Positions 1 through 7,042 of a DNA stretch of 46,587 bases are shown here, in pieces. Source of the stretch: Saprospiraceae bacterium (GTDB taxonomy: Bacteria; Bacteroidota; Bacteroidia; Chitinophagales; Saprospiraceae); contig JAEUUV010000141.1 of assembly GCA_016787285.1 (NCBI GenBank), forward strand, positions 1-46,587, written 5' to 3'. How positions within the stretch are numbered: the first letter of the stretch is position 1; each line of letters opens with the position of its first letter. The notes under the pieces were generated by a model, which ran no database searches, was not told the origin of the DNA, and was given only the letters and a program-made list of their open reading frames with translations. The position numbers were made by a program, and so were the translations under genes.

Positions 1-2
1 TG

Positions 3-485
3 AATTTGCAGCCCGATTACTTCGAGCAATACATCACAAGCGGCAACTCCATCCTGCGCGCTATCCATTACCCGCCTATCCGGCAAGAGCCGGCCAGCGC
101 CATCCGCGCCGAACAGCACGAAGACATCAACCTCATCACGCTGCTCGTGGGTGCCAGCGCGGGCGGTTTGCAATTACTCAACTCCAAAAACGAGTGGATG
201 CCCATCATGCCCGAAGCCGACGAGATCGTGATCAATGTGGGCGACATGCTCCAGCGCCTCACCAACAACTACCTGAAAAGTACCACACACCGCGTAGTGA
301 ATCCGCCCCGCGAGGAGTGGCACTTGCCGCGCCTGAGCATTCCATTTTTTCTGCACCCGGTGAGCGCCATGCGACTCGATTGCCTGCCCGGCTGTGTCAC
401 GGCTGCCAATCCGCTGCACTACGAACCAATCACCGCCGGGGCGTACCTGGATGAGCGACTGCGGGAGATCGGGCTAAAGAAATAA
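3..485 (+). CDS. 2OG-Fe(II) dioxygenase (isopenicillin N synthase-like), C-terminal part
   Basis: The reading frame is open to the left edge, so the gene starts outside the window and only about 160 C-terminal residues are present. They carry the iron-binding set of the isopenicillin N synthase-like family: an HxD pair in QHEDINLITLL, a distal histidine in STTHRVVNPP, and the RxS 2-oxoglutarate-binding pair in PRLSIPFF. Members are soluble non-haem iron oxygenases that use 2-oxoglutarate and O2; many bacterial ones are annotated only at family level and the substrate cannot be read here. The gene ends 3 nt before the stop of the convergent peptidase gene. The TTG at position 6 is unlikely to be the true start because the fold's N-terminal half would be missing. 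Confidence 0.85.
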   Translation, partial: NLQPDYFEQYITSGNSILRAIHYPPIRQEPASAIRAEQHEDINLITLLVGASAGGLQLLNSKNEWMPIMPEADEIVINVGDMLQRLTNNYLKSTTHRVVNPPREEWHLPRLSIPFFLHPVSAMRLDCLPGCVTAANPLHYEPITAGAYLDERLREIGLKK

Positions 486-488
486 CTG

Positions 489-1526
489 TCAGAACTTGCC
501 CGAATCCACATCTTTCAAAAAGGCGATCAGCCCGTTCATGTAGGTCTGCTGGTCGTCCCACATACACATATGGCTGCCGTTGGCGCACAGGAGGAACCGG
601 CCTTTTTTTACAGCTGTGGAAATCCATTTCATGTGTTCGGGGTCCATCGTGTCGTGCGTGGCGCCGATACTGAGTGTGGGTATTTTGATAGTAGGCAACC
701 TGTATTTCACGTCCCAATTGGCCAACCGCCCTGCCACGCCGAATTCGCTTGGGCCTTGCATGGTGACATACAGGCTCTGGTTGAGCAACTCAAACGACCG
801 CGTTACCGGGAACGGCCACTCTTCGAGCGGAATGCGGCAAATATGCTTCGCATAAAAATTGGGCATCAGCAATTCCATGTAGCGCGGGTTGGAAAAATCT
901 CCTTTGGCCTCCAGCGCGCGCACCTCCGCCAATACCGCCGGATCAAACTGTTTGGACAGCACATTTTCGGCGTATTGGCCGTATTCCGGGCAACTGGCCA
1001 TCATGTTGGAAATGACGAGCCCCTTCAGGTTGTCCTGATACTTGAGCGCGTACTGCATGGCGAGAATGCCGCCCCAGGAGTGGCCGAGCAGAAAAAAATT
1101 GTCCTTGTTCAGGCCCAGTGCCTGCCGTACGGTTTCCACTTCTTCCACGTAGCGGGGCAAGTCCCAAAAAGCCGTGTCGTTCGGATTGTCCGAAAAACCG
1201 GTGCCCAACTGGTCGTAGTAGATGAACTCAATGCCTTCGGCGGGCAGAAAATTTTCCATGCACTGGAAGTAGTCGTGCGGGCAGCCGGGGCCACCTTGCA
1301 GGAGCAGGAGTTTGATGCGCGGGTTGTTGCCGAAGCGTTTAGTCCAGATTTTAAAATCGCCCTTGTCGGTTTTCAGGGTGACGATTTTCGTGCCGCCGGT
1401 TTGGATGCCGGGTTCGGTGTAGGCGAAATAGGTTTTCAGTGGGTTATCACCGGGTGCTGTTGCGGTTTGCGTGCAAGCCGCAAAGAGGGCGAGAATGCCG
1501 ACCAAAAAAGGTTGGATGTATTTCAT
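489..1526 (-). CDS. Proline iminopeptidase-type alpha/beta hydrolase (peptidase S33), probable lipoprotein
   Basis: 345 residues. The first ~20 residues are a hydrophobic signal ending in LFAAC, a plausible lipobox, so the enzyme is probably a lipoprotein outside the inner membrane. The body is a classic S33 alpha/beta hydrolase. An oxyanion-hole HGGPG-like motif (LLLQGGPGCPHDYF) lies near residue 78, the nucleophile elbow is GHSWGG, a catalytic Asp sits in THDTMDPEHM and the His in GSHMCMW. Family members release N-terminal proline or other residues from short peptides. The gene ends 3 nt from the convergent dioxygenase. Upstream, a 91-nt inverted repeat separates it from the anti-sigma gene. 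The exact peptide specificity is inferred from family only. Confidence 0.85.
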   Translation of the reverse strand: MKYIQPFLVGILALFAACTQTATAPGDNPLKTYFAYTEPGIQTGGTKIVTLKTDKGDFKIWTKRFGNNPRIKLLLLQGGPGCPHDYFQCMENFLPAEGIEFIYYDQLGTGFSDNPNDTAFWDLPRYVEEVETVRQALGLNKDNFFLLGHSWGGILAMQYALKYQDNLKGLVISNMMASCPEYGQYAENVLSKQFDPAVLAEVRALEAKGDFSNPRYMELLMPNFYAKHICRIPLEEWPFPVTRSFELLNQSLYVTMQGPSEFGVAGRLANWDVKYRLPTIKIPTLSIGATHDTMDPEHMKWISTAVKKGRFLLCANGSHMCMWDDQQTYMNGLIAFLKDVDSGKF

Positions 1527-1574
1527 AGTTGATGGTTAAGTCAGTTTGTTCGCCACAATTCCAGTCAGCCCTTT

Positions 1575-1665
1575 TTTGTCATTTTGAAGAAATCCGTCCA
1601 CTCTACAAGGATTTTTACAGCAGTATGCCAACTGCATCGCGGACGGATTCCTTCGGAATGACAAA
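1575..1665. repeat. Imperfect inverted repeat, 24-bp arms, dispersed-repeat-like
   Basis: Arms at 1575-1598 and 1642-1665 are reverse complements at 21 of 24 positions by eye, around a core containing GAAGAAATCC/GGATTCCTTC. The element fills the gap between the anti-sigma gene's stop and the peptidase gene's start, so it could fold in RNA as a long-loop hairpin and act as a terminator or processing site. The arm sequence resembles a palindromic repeat common between Bacteroidota genes, but this window has only one copy. Confidence 0.6.
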
Positions 1666-1668
1666 GAA

Positions 1669-2280
1669 TTACGCCGCCCTTCGCCGTTGCACAAGCCCCT
1701 TGACATAAGGCAGCCCTTCGGAAATGTTTTTGATCACGTGGTGGGTATTCGGAGGAATATCGAAGTAGTCGCCGGCGCTGAATCGCACAATTTTGCCTTC
1801 AAAATTGCACTCACAGGCGCCTTCGAGAATGAAAAAACTCTCGTGAAACTCGTCTTCAGTATGCTGGTCTTCCACGAGATCGGCGGAAAGCCAGACCACG
1901 CTGAGCATCAGGTCGTCGGTATCTTTCAGCACGCGTGCCGCAAAGCCGGGTTCCTGAATATCGGGCTCAATATTTTTCAGGGCGGTGTTCCAGGCGTCGG
2001 CGTCGCTGTGGCGGTCCAGAAGAGGCGGGTTTTGCAGGTCAACGGTTTCTTTTTCCAAAAAGGCATCCAGGAAGTCCAGCACGCGGTTTTTCAGGTCGGC
2101 GCGGGGTTCGGGGCTTTGGGGGTATTTTTCCAGGGCCGCCAGTGTGCGGTCAATTTCCGCCTGCACCTCCGGATGTGCAGCGGCCATGGTCGCTACTTCG
2201 GCAGCCTGCGCCGGAGGCAGGCTGCCGAGGCAGTAGGCTTCGATGATACCGGAGGCGATGTATGTGTTCAACTCGTTCAT
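1669..2280 (-). CDS. Anti-sigma factor with C-terminal cupin domain (ChrR/RskA-like)
   Basis: 203 residues. The N-terminal ~60 residues (SGIIEAYCLGSLPPAQ followed by an acidic helix) resemble the sigma-binding helix region of RskA-type anti-sigma factors. The C-terminal ~110 residues form a cupin: the first metal-binding motif reads EDEFHESFFILEG and the second includes the GDYFDIPPNTHH stretch. This matches ChrR-like anti-sigma factors, where the cupin senses a signal such as oxidative stress and controls release of the sigma factor. No membrane segment is visible, so it is probably cytoplasmic. Its ATG overlaps the TGA of the sigma gene by 4 nt (translational coupling), which fixes the start and the partnership. 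The signal is not known. Confidence 0.8.
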   Translation of the reverse strand: MNELNTYIASGIIEAYCLGSLPPAQAAEVATMAAAHPEVQAEIDRTLAALEKYPQSPEPRADLKNRVLDFLDAFLEKETVDLQNPPLLDRHSDADAWNTALKNIEPDIQEPGFAARVLKDTDDLMLSVVWLSADLVEDQHTEDEFHESFFILEGACECNFEGKIVRFSAGDYFDIPPNTHHVIKNISEGLPYVKGLVQRRRAA

Positions 2281-2855
2281 GATTCAAAAGTCAGTTGTTG
2301 CCGCAAATGCGACAATGCCGCACGGGTACGGCTCTTCACCGTACCGAGCGGCAGGCCCGTTTCGTCGGCCACTTCCTGTTGGGAGTAGCCCATGAAGTAT
2401 TGCAAATCAATGACTTGCTTCAGGTGCGGTTCCAAACGTCCGACGGCCTGCTCCAGTCCGATATGATCCAACTGTTTCATTTCGGGCGCCGGACTTTCCA
2501 CAGATACGACGGAATCGGCGGATTGGATCGTTTGTTTTTCCAAAAAATAATTTGAGCGCACAAAGTCCAGTGCCATGCGCCGGGCGATGACCACCAGCCA
2601 GGTGTACAGGCGACCTTTGGCGGCATCGTAGCGTCCGATATTGCGCCAGATTTTCACGAAGGTGTCCTGCAACAGGTTTTCGGCGTCAGCCTCCGATTTC
2701 GTTACCTCGAAAATGACGGCATAGAGGCTTCTGCCGTAGCGGTCGTACAGCTCTGCATAAGCAGCGCGTTCGCCCCGTTGCAGGCGTTCGATCAGCGCCT
2801 GCTCGGAAAATACCGGTGACAAGGTGGTTTTCACCAAATTTCGTTTTCGGCTCAA
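2277..2855 (-). CDS. ECF-family RNA polymerase sigma factor
   Basis: About 190 residues. Sigma region 2 is clear (AYAELYDRYGRSLYAVIF, then DAENLLQDTFVKIWRN and FVRS), and region 4 has a helix-turn-helix (YSQQEVADETGLPLGTVKSR). It directs RNA polymerase to a regulon that probably includes its own operon with the adjacent cupin anti-sigma factor. No ATG is available near the N terminus. The longest frame begins with TTG at 2855, but a TATTTTTG -7-like box on the same strand (2853-2860) covers that codon, so the GTG at 2834 may be the real start. The divergent cytochrome c gene starts 120 nt away and is a plausible target. Confidence 0.88.
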   Translation of the reverse strand: MSRKRNLVKTTLSPVFSEQALIERLQRGERAAYAELYDRYGRSLYAVIFEVTKSEADAENLLQDTFVKIWRNIGRYDAAKGRLYTWLVVIARRMALDFVRSNYFLEKQTIQSADSVVSVESPAPEMKQLDHIGLEQAVGRLEPHLKQVIDLQYFMGYSQQEVADETGLPLGTVKSRTRAALSHLRQQLTFES

Positions 2856-2889
2856 AAATACCGATTGGTGTGAGCCGATGGGTATTTTT
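2849..2889. repeat. Two interlocking inverted repeats in the sigma/cytochrome divergent region
   Basis: GGCTCA at 2849-2854 pairs with TGAGCC at 2871-2876, while AAAAATACC at 2854-2862 pairs with GGTATTTTT at 2881-2889. The two dyads overlap and cannot both form as hairpins. Their position over the start of the sigma gene and in the divergent promoter region suggests an operator or alternative leader structures. No function is shown. Confidence 0.4.
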
Positions 2890-2975
2890 AAAAAAACTTT
2901 TATTGGTTCCGATCCATTTTTCAGGAACTACCGTACTTAGCGTGATTTTTTTTCAAAACAAAACTACACCTGTCT

Positions 2976-3953
2976 ATGAAACGCCTGTTCAAAATCCTTG
3001 GCTACACCTTTGCTGTACTCGTTCTCTTAATCGGCGCTGCGCTCGCATTCCTCTACTTCAAAGGAATACCCACATATCCCTACGAACCAGGCCCTGAAAT
3101 TTCTGCCCTGAAGGTAGAACCCGACAGTACGCGCGTGGCGCGGGGCGCCAAAATTGCCACCCTGCTCTGCAACGAATGCCACAAGGACAACGCCACCGGA
3201 CGCCTGACCGGCAGGGGCATGCCCGATATTCCGGCGGTATTCGGTAAGGTACACTCGCTCAACATCACCAACGACCGCGACCACGGGATCGGCGCCTGGA
3301 CGGACGGCGAACTATACTACTTCCTTCGCACCGGTATTCACAAAGACGAGCGCTGGTCGCCGCCGTTCATGCCCAAGTTTCCGCTTATGGCCGACGAGGA
3401 CCTATACAGCGTCATCGCCTGGCTGCGCTCCGACGACCCGCTGTTGGCAGCAGATTCCCGCGAGTATCCGCCGAATGAGTTCAACCTGTTTATGAAGTTT
3501 TTGTGCAACATTGCTATGTTTCCGCCACCGGTACCCGAGCAGGCGATCACGATTCCCGACACGACGGACAAGGTTGCGTTCGGCAGGTATGTGGCCAACG
3601 GACTGTGCGCCTGTTATGCCTGCCACTCTGCCGACTTTGCCAAACAAGACCCCATCCACCCGGAAAAAAGCCTCGGCTTTTACGGCGGCGGAAATCCTAT
3701 GCTCAATCTGGACGGGGAATTGGTGCCGACAGCCAACATTACGATGGACAAGGAAACCGGTATCGGTACCTGGACGATAGAGCAGTTCCGCGACGCTACC
3801 AAGTACGGTAAAAACCCGAAAGGCGGGCCGTTGCACTACCCCATGTTCCCGCACACGACGCTGACGGATACCGAGGTAGATGCCATCTGGGCCTACCTGC
3901 AAACGGTGCCGCCGCTCAAAAATGCCGTGGCGCGGTACAAGCCGGCGAATTGA
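2976..3953 (+). CDS. Membrane-anchored dihaem cytochrome c protein
   Basis: 325 residues. Residues 7-28 form a hydrophobic membrane anchor; the rest should face the periplasm. Two c-type haem sites are visible: C65-N-E-C68-H69 and C213-Y-A-C216-H217. Each is followed by a similar fold block with ITNDRDHGIGAWTDGE and ITMDKETGIGTWTIEQ, so the protein is an internal duplication of a cytochrome c domain. Met-containing stretches (PFMPKFPLM, YPMFPH) could supply the sixth ligands. Family members carry electrons to dehydrogenases or terminal oxidases. It stands alone, divergent from the ECF sigma gene and facing the SRPBCC operon across a quadruple palindrome. The redox partner is unknown. Confidence 0.88.
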   Translation: MKRLFKILGYTFAVLVLLIGAALAFLYFKGIPTYPYEPGPEISALKVEPDSTRVARGAKIATLLCNECHKDNATGRLTGRGMPDIPAVFGKVHSLNITNDRDHGIGAWTDGELYYFLRTGIHKDERWSPPFMPKFPLMADEDLYSVIAWLRSDDPLLAADSREYPPNEFNLFMKFLCNIAMFPPPVPEQAITIPDTTDKVAFGRYVANGLCACYACHSADFAKQDPIHPEKSLGFYGGGNPMLNLDGELVPTANITMDKETGIGTWTIEQFRDATKYGKNPKGGPLHYPMFPHTTLTDTEVDAIWAYLQTVPPLKNAVARYKPAN

Positions 3954-4034
3954 TTTTTTCAAAAGGAAAAAACGAAGGACATTATGAAAGCATGCCGCCT
4001 GTAGCAATTAAGTTGATTATCAACACGACATGAA

Positions 4035-4141
4035 TTCTGTGCAACATCTGTGAGGTTTGTCTGCGTAACGTCTGTGTGAAGTTTGCCACGTATATTTCAC
4101 ACAGACGTTACGCAGACTATATTCACAGACGTTACACAGAA
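4035..4141. repeat. Nested quadruple palindrome between convergent genes
   Basis: An inner perfect inverted repeat has 22-nt arms at 4059-4080 and 4096-4117 around a 15-nt loop. An outer pair (4035-4053 and 4123-4141) carries the same kind of 19-nt motif with two mismatches. The result is four copies of a TCACAGACGTTACACAGA-like unit, two per orientation. It lies between the convergent cytochrome and SRPBCC genes, with its last bases reaching the SRPBCC stop region. It may serve as a bidirectional terminator or be a REP-like mobile palindrome. Confidence 0.75.
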
Positions 4142-4145
4142 ATTG

Positions 4146-4586
4146 TTACGGCGTTTCCGCCAGTTCCTTCACCTTTTGCAGCGCCTTCGGCCAGGTTTCC
4201 TGAAAATACGCCTCGTGATCGGCTGTCGTGTCCATTTCGATGCATAGTACTGTGACGCCGTCTGACTCGGTGGCGGTGTAGTTTTCCAGTGCGCCCGACC
4301 ATTTTTTTGTCTCCGGACTGTCGAAGTCCTCCACACCGTTGGCGACCATGCCGAGGTGCTGGATCGAGATAAATTCGTTCGGGATGTGTTTGGCGATCAT
4401 GCTGGACATGCCGCTTCTCTCGGCGGAAAGGAACAGGATTTTGCTGCCTTCGCTCCAGTCCCCTTCGGCATAGCAACCTGGGCTGAACACGCCGGCCCAC
4501 TGGCGGTAGGTGGCGTCGTTGAGCAGAATGCTCCACACCTTGCTTTTCGGGGCATTGATTTGAATGGAAAACTCGAGTTGTTTCAT
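4146..4586 (-). CDS. SRPBCC (START-like) ligand-binding protein
   Basis: 146 residues. The pattern of the polyketide-cyclase/AHSA1 (SRPBCC) fold is clear: MKQLEFSIQINAPKSKVWSIL at the N terminus, PGCYAEGDWSEGSKILFLS in the middle, and a C-terminal amphipathic helix after TWPKALQKVKELAE. The fold forms a deep hydrophobic pocket, but the ligand cannot be predicted. It is the last gene of a minus-strand operon; its ATG lies 12 nt after the stop of a PhnB-SRPBCC fusion gene whose C-terminal domain is of the same family, so the two probably arose by duplication or work together. Confidence 0.82.
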   Translation of the reverse strand: MKQLEFSIQINAPKSKVWSILLNDATYRQWAGVFSPGCYAEGDWSEGSKILFLSAERSGMSSMIAKHIPNEFISIQHLGMVANGVEDFDSPETKKWSGALENYTATESDGVTVLCIEMDTTADHEAYFQETWPKALQKVKELAETP

Positions 4587-4598
4587 AGCAGGGAAGTT

Positions 4599-5474
4599 TT
4601 AGTGTTGATCCGTGTATTTTTTGAAATTGTCCAGAATAGCCTGCCAGCCCGCTTGCTGCATCTCCAGCGAGTGGATGTTTTCGGCCTCAAATGTTTCGAC
4701 AACACGGACGCCGTCGGCGGCGGTGGGGTCGAATGTGACAACTACTTTCCTGCCATCGGCAATGGTGTAGGCGATGCGGCGGTTTTCCACCACCTCGTCG
4801 TACACTCCGTTGAAATCGAAACTGAAACTACCGTCCTTGGCTGCCATGGTGAACACGAAGTTCCCGCCCACCCGCAGGTCGTTCACGGCCTTGGGCGTAT
4901 GCCAGTCGTCGGAGGCGTTGTTCCAGTTCTGGATGTGGGCGGCTTCGGTCCACAGGCGCCACACTTTTTCCACGGGCGCCTGCACTGTCGTTTCGATCGT
5001 AATGGCCGTTTTCACCGCATCGGAGTCTTGTATCAATTTGGTGATTTCAATTTTGCGCATCTGCATCATGGCCATCATGGCGCGCTGCGCCGTGGCCGGG
5101 TTGGGGTCGGTGAGCAGGCGCGGCAAGGCTTCGGGAATGATTTGCCACGACACGCCGAATTTGTCCTTCAGCCAGCCGCATTGGCTTTCTTCGCCGCCGT
5201 CGGCAGTCAGTTTTTCCCAGAAGTGATCCACTTCCTCCTGTGTATCGCAGTGTACCACAAACGATACCGCTTCATTGAACGTGAACTGCGGGCCGCCATT
5301 CAGGGCGCTGAAGGGCTGCCCGTCGAGTGTGAAATCCACGACCATAACCGCGTCGCCGTTGCGGAGCACTTTGCCGATTTGTGAATTTTTGAACACCGAA
5401 ACGTATAAGTTCGCGGCGTCTTCGGCCTGGCCGTTAAACCAGAGGAACGGAGTGATTTTGTTCGTTGTTGCCAT
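4599..5474 (-). CDS. PhnB-like VOC domain fused to SRPBCC domain
   Basis: 291 residues from the ATG at 5474. Residues 1-~135 are a PhnB/3-demethylubiquinone methyltransferase-like VOC domain (KITPFLWFNGQAEDAANLY start, FSALNGGPQFTFNEAVSFVV, then WEKLTADGGEESQCGWLKDKFG). Residues ~150-291 are an AHSA1-type SRPBCC domain starting ITIETTVQAPVEKVWRLW. Stand-alone versions of both domains are common in this group; the fusion is less usual. I prefer the ATG at 5474 over the upstream TTG at 5513 because PhnB proteins start immediately before KITPFLWF and the TTG overlaps the stop of the preceding gene. It is the middle gene of a three-gene operon. The catalytic role is unknown. Confidence 0.85.
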   Translation of the reverse strand: MATTNKITPFLWFNGQAEDAANLYVSVFKNSQIGKVLRNGDAVMVVDFTLDGQPFSALNGGPQFTFNEAVSFVVHCDTQEEVDHFWEKLTADGGEESQCGWLKDKFGVSWQIIPEALPRLLTDPNPATAQRAMMAMMQMRKIEITKLIQDSDAVKTAITIETTVQAPVEKVWRLWTEAAHIQNWNNASDDWHTPKAVNDLRVGGNFVFTMAAKDGSFSFDFNGVYDEVVENRRIAYTIADGRKVVVTFDPTAADGVRVVETFEAENIHSLEMQQAGWQAILDNFKKYTDQH

Positions 5475-5509
5475 AGTGACAGGTGTTTGACAGGTGTTGT
5501 TTTTGTTCT

Positions 5510-5908
5510 TCAAATTTTTGCTTTGCGCGGTTTTTCCTCCGCTTTTCGGGATACTTCCGAGACCCGGAATTGTACAATCCGGGTAATCAGTTCCAGCGGC
5601 ATGGGCTGCTCGAGCGGAAATTGAACCGAACCTTTGCCGGCTTTGTAAACAGAAAGTTCTTTTTTGAAAGCTTCTGCGCCGGTGGGTGCCGGGTAAAATC
5701 CGATGTGGTTTTTGAATCCGGCGAAGTGTACGAGGTTGCCGTTCAGGATAAAAGTCGGAATGGCATACCGAATAGCCTCGGTAGCGTCTGGCGCCGCTGC
5801 TTGCACAGTTGCCCGAATTTCTTGCAACAAAGCCTGCGTTTCCGCGGGGAAACCGGCAATGTATTCGTCAATGGTGGCGGGTTTGCTCGTCGTCATCCTG
5901 ATCGGCAT
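5510..5908 (-). CDS. DUF1801 domain protein (YdhG/YdeI-like)
   Basis: About 132 residues. The family signature is visible: ATIDEYIAGFPAETQALLQEI at the N terminus, EAIRYAIPTF, HFAGFKNHIGFYP and a basic C-terminal tail KAEEKPRKAKI. DUF1801 proteins are small cytoplasmic proteins of unsettled role, often near AHSA1/PhnB genes. A longer frame reaches 5986, but a TACCTTTG -7 box at 5928-5935 lies inside that extension, so the ATG at 5908 or 5896 must be the start. First gene of the operon with the PhnB-SRPBCC and SRPBCC genes, and divergent from the GlxA-type regulator. Confidence 0.85.
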   Translation of the reverse strand: MPIRMTTSKPATIDEYIAGFPAETQALLQEIRATVQAAAPDATEAIRYAIPTFILNGNLVHFAGFKNHIGFYPAPTGAEAFKKELSVYKAGKGSVQFPLEQPMPLELITRIVQFRVSEVSRKAEEKPRKAKI

Positions 5909-5927
5909 GTTTTGTTTTTCAATGGCA

Positions 5928-5935
5928 CAAAGGTA
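5928..5935 (-). promoter_or_regulatory. -7 box TACCTTTG of the DUF1801 operon
   Basis: TACCTTTG on the minus strand matches the Bacteroidota TAnnTTTG element and lies about 20 nt before the preferred ATG. No convincing TTG is seen 19-21 nt further upstream. It decides the start codon of the DUF1801 gene. Confidence 0.5.
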
Positions 5936-6018
5936 CCGGAATTGCCGGCTTCGTACAGGGGGCGATTGCGGCAAAACAGGGGGCATTTTTAGACATTATT
6001 TGTTTTGAAATCATTTTT

Positions 6019-6026
6019 TACATTTG
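6019..6026 (+). promoter_or_regulatory. -7 box TACATTTG of the GlxA-type regulator gene
   Basis: TACATTTG ends 4 nt before the ATG at 6031. If this is the -7 element, transcription would start at or next to the start codon and the mRNA would be nearly leaderless. The region is shared with the divergent DUF1801 operon. Confidence 0.45.
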
Positions 6027-6030
6027 CCGA

Positions 6031-7038
6031 ATGAAACACATTTCCATCCTTGTGCCTGAATTTTCGGTCCTCGACAGCATCACGGCGCCACGGTATCTGT
6101 TCACGGCGGTCAACGATTTTCTGGCGGCAGCCGGCAAACCGCCGATGTTCGAGGTACACCTCGTCGGATTGAAAAAAACGGTTCATCTGCACGGCGGCCT
6201 GTTTTCGGTGCATCCCGATATGCTGCCGGAGGACGTGCAAAAAACGGACCTCGTGCTCATCCCTGCTCTGACGGGCGATATCCACACGGCGCTCGAACAG
6301 AACAAGGCTTTTCTGCCGTGGATACGGATGCAATACGAACGCGGCGCCGAAGTAGCCAGCCTGTGCATCGGAGCGTTTTTGTTGGCCTCAACCGGACTTC
6401 TGGACGGGAAAAAGTGCTCGACGCACTGGCTTTTTGCACACGAATTCCAGCGCATGTTTCCGGAGGTGACCCTCGTGGCCGACCGGATCGTGACCGAAGA
6501 ACGGCGCATATTCACCAGCGGCGGCGCCAACTCGTACTGGAACCTGCTGCTGCTCCTCGTGGAAAAATACACGGATCGGGCGATGGCCGTGCTGGCCGCC
6601 AAGTTTTTTGCCATCGAAATAGACCGCAACAGCCAGTCGGCATTTATGATGTTCAACGGCCAGAAAAGCCACGAAGACGAGCCGATTCGGCTGGCTCAGG
6701 CTTTCATTGAGGAAAATGTGGCGGAAAAATTTTCAGTGGACGAACTGGCCATGCGTTTTGCCATCGGGCGACGCAACTTCGAGCGCCGGTTCAAAAAAGC
6801 CACAAACAACACCCCCGTGGAATACATCCAGCGGGTAAAAATCGAGGCCGCAAAAAAAAGCCTGGAAACCGGCAGGAAAAACGTGAATGAGGTGATGTAC
6901 GACGTGGGCTACTCCGACGTGAAGGCGTTCCGGTCGGTGTTCAAAAAAGTGACCGGGCTGTCGCCGGTGGAGTACAAAAACAAATTCAGTATGACGGGAG
7001 GCGTCGAATCCGCAGGCCGTGCGGCGCATCGCCACTAA
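6031..7038 (+). CDS. GlxA-type transcription regulator (DJ-1/PfpI domain plus AraC HTH)
   Basis: 335 residues. Residues 1-~190 form a DJ-1/PfpI-like domain with the nucleophile-elbow cysteine in VASLCIGAFLLASTGLL and the downstream ATHW-like motif (CSTHWLFAHEFQ). Residues ~215-325 are an AraC-type double helix-turn-helix (FSVDELAMRFAIGRRNFERRF and VNEVMYDVGYSDVKAFRSVF, ending GLSPVEYKNKF). Such regulators are soluble and bind DNA as dimers. The effector is usually unknown. Divergent orientation from the DUF1801/PhnB/SRPBCC operon over a 122-nt gap suggests it controls that operon. Its stop is 4 nt from the stop of the convergent next gene. Confidence 0.92.
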   Translation: MKHISILVPEFSVLDSITAPRYLFTAVNDFLAAAGKPPMFEVHLVGLKKTVHLHGGLFSVHPDMLPEDVQKTDLVLIPALTGDIHTALEQNKAFLPWIRMQYERGAEVASLCIGAFLLASTGLLDGKKCSTHWLFAHEFQRMFPEVTLVADRIVTEERRIFTSGGANSYWNLLLLLVEKYTDRAMAVLAAKFFAIEIDRNSQSAFMMFNGQKSHEDEPIRLAQAFIEENVAEKFSVDELAMRFAIGRRNFERRFKKATNNTPVEYIQRVKIEAAKKSLETGRKNVNEVMYDVGYSDVKAFRSVFKKVTGLSPVEYKNKFSMTGGVESAGRAAHRH

Positions 7039-7042
7039 CCCC

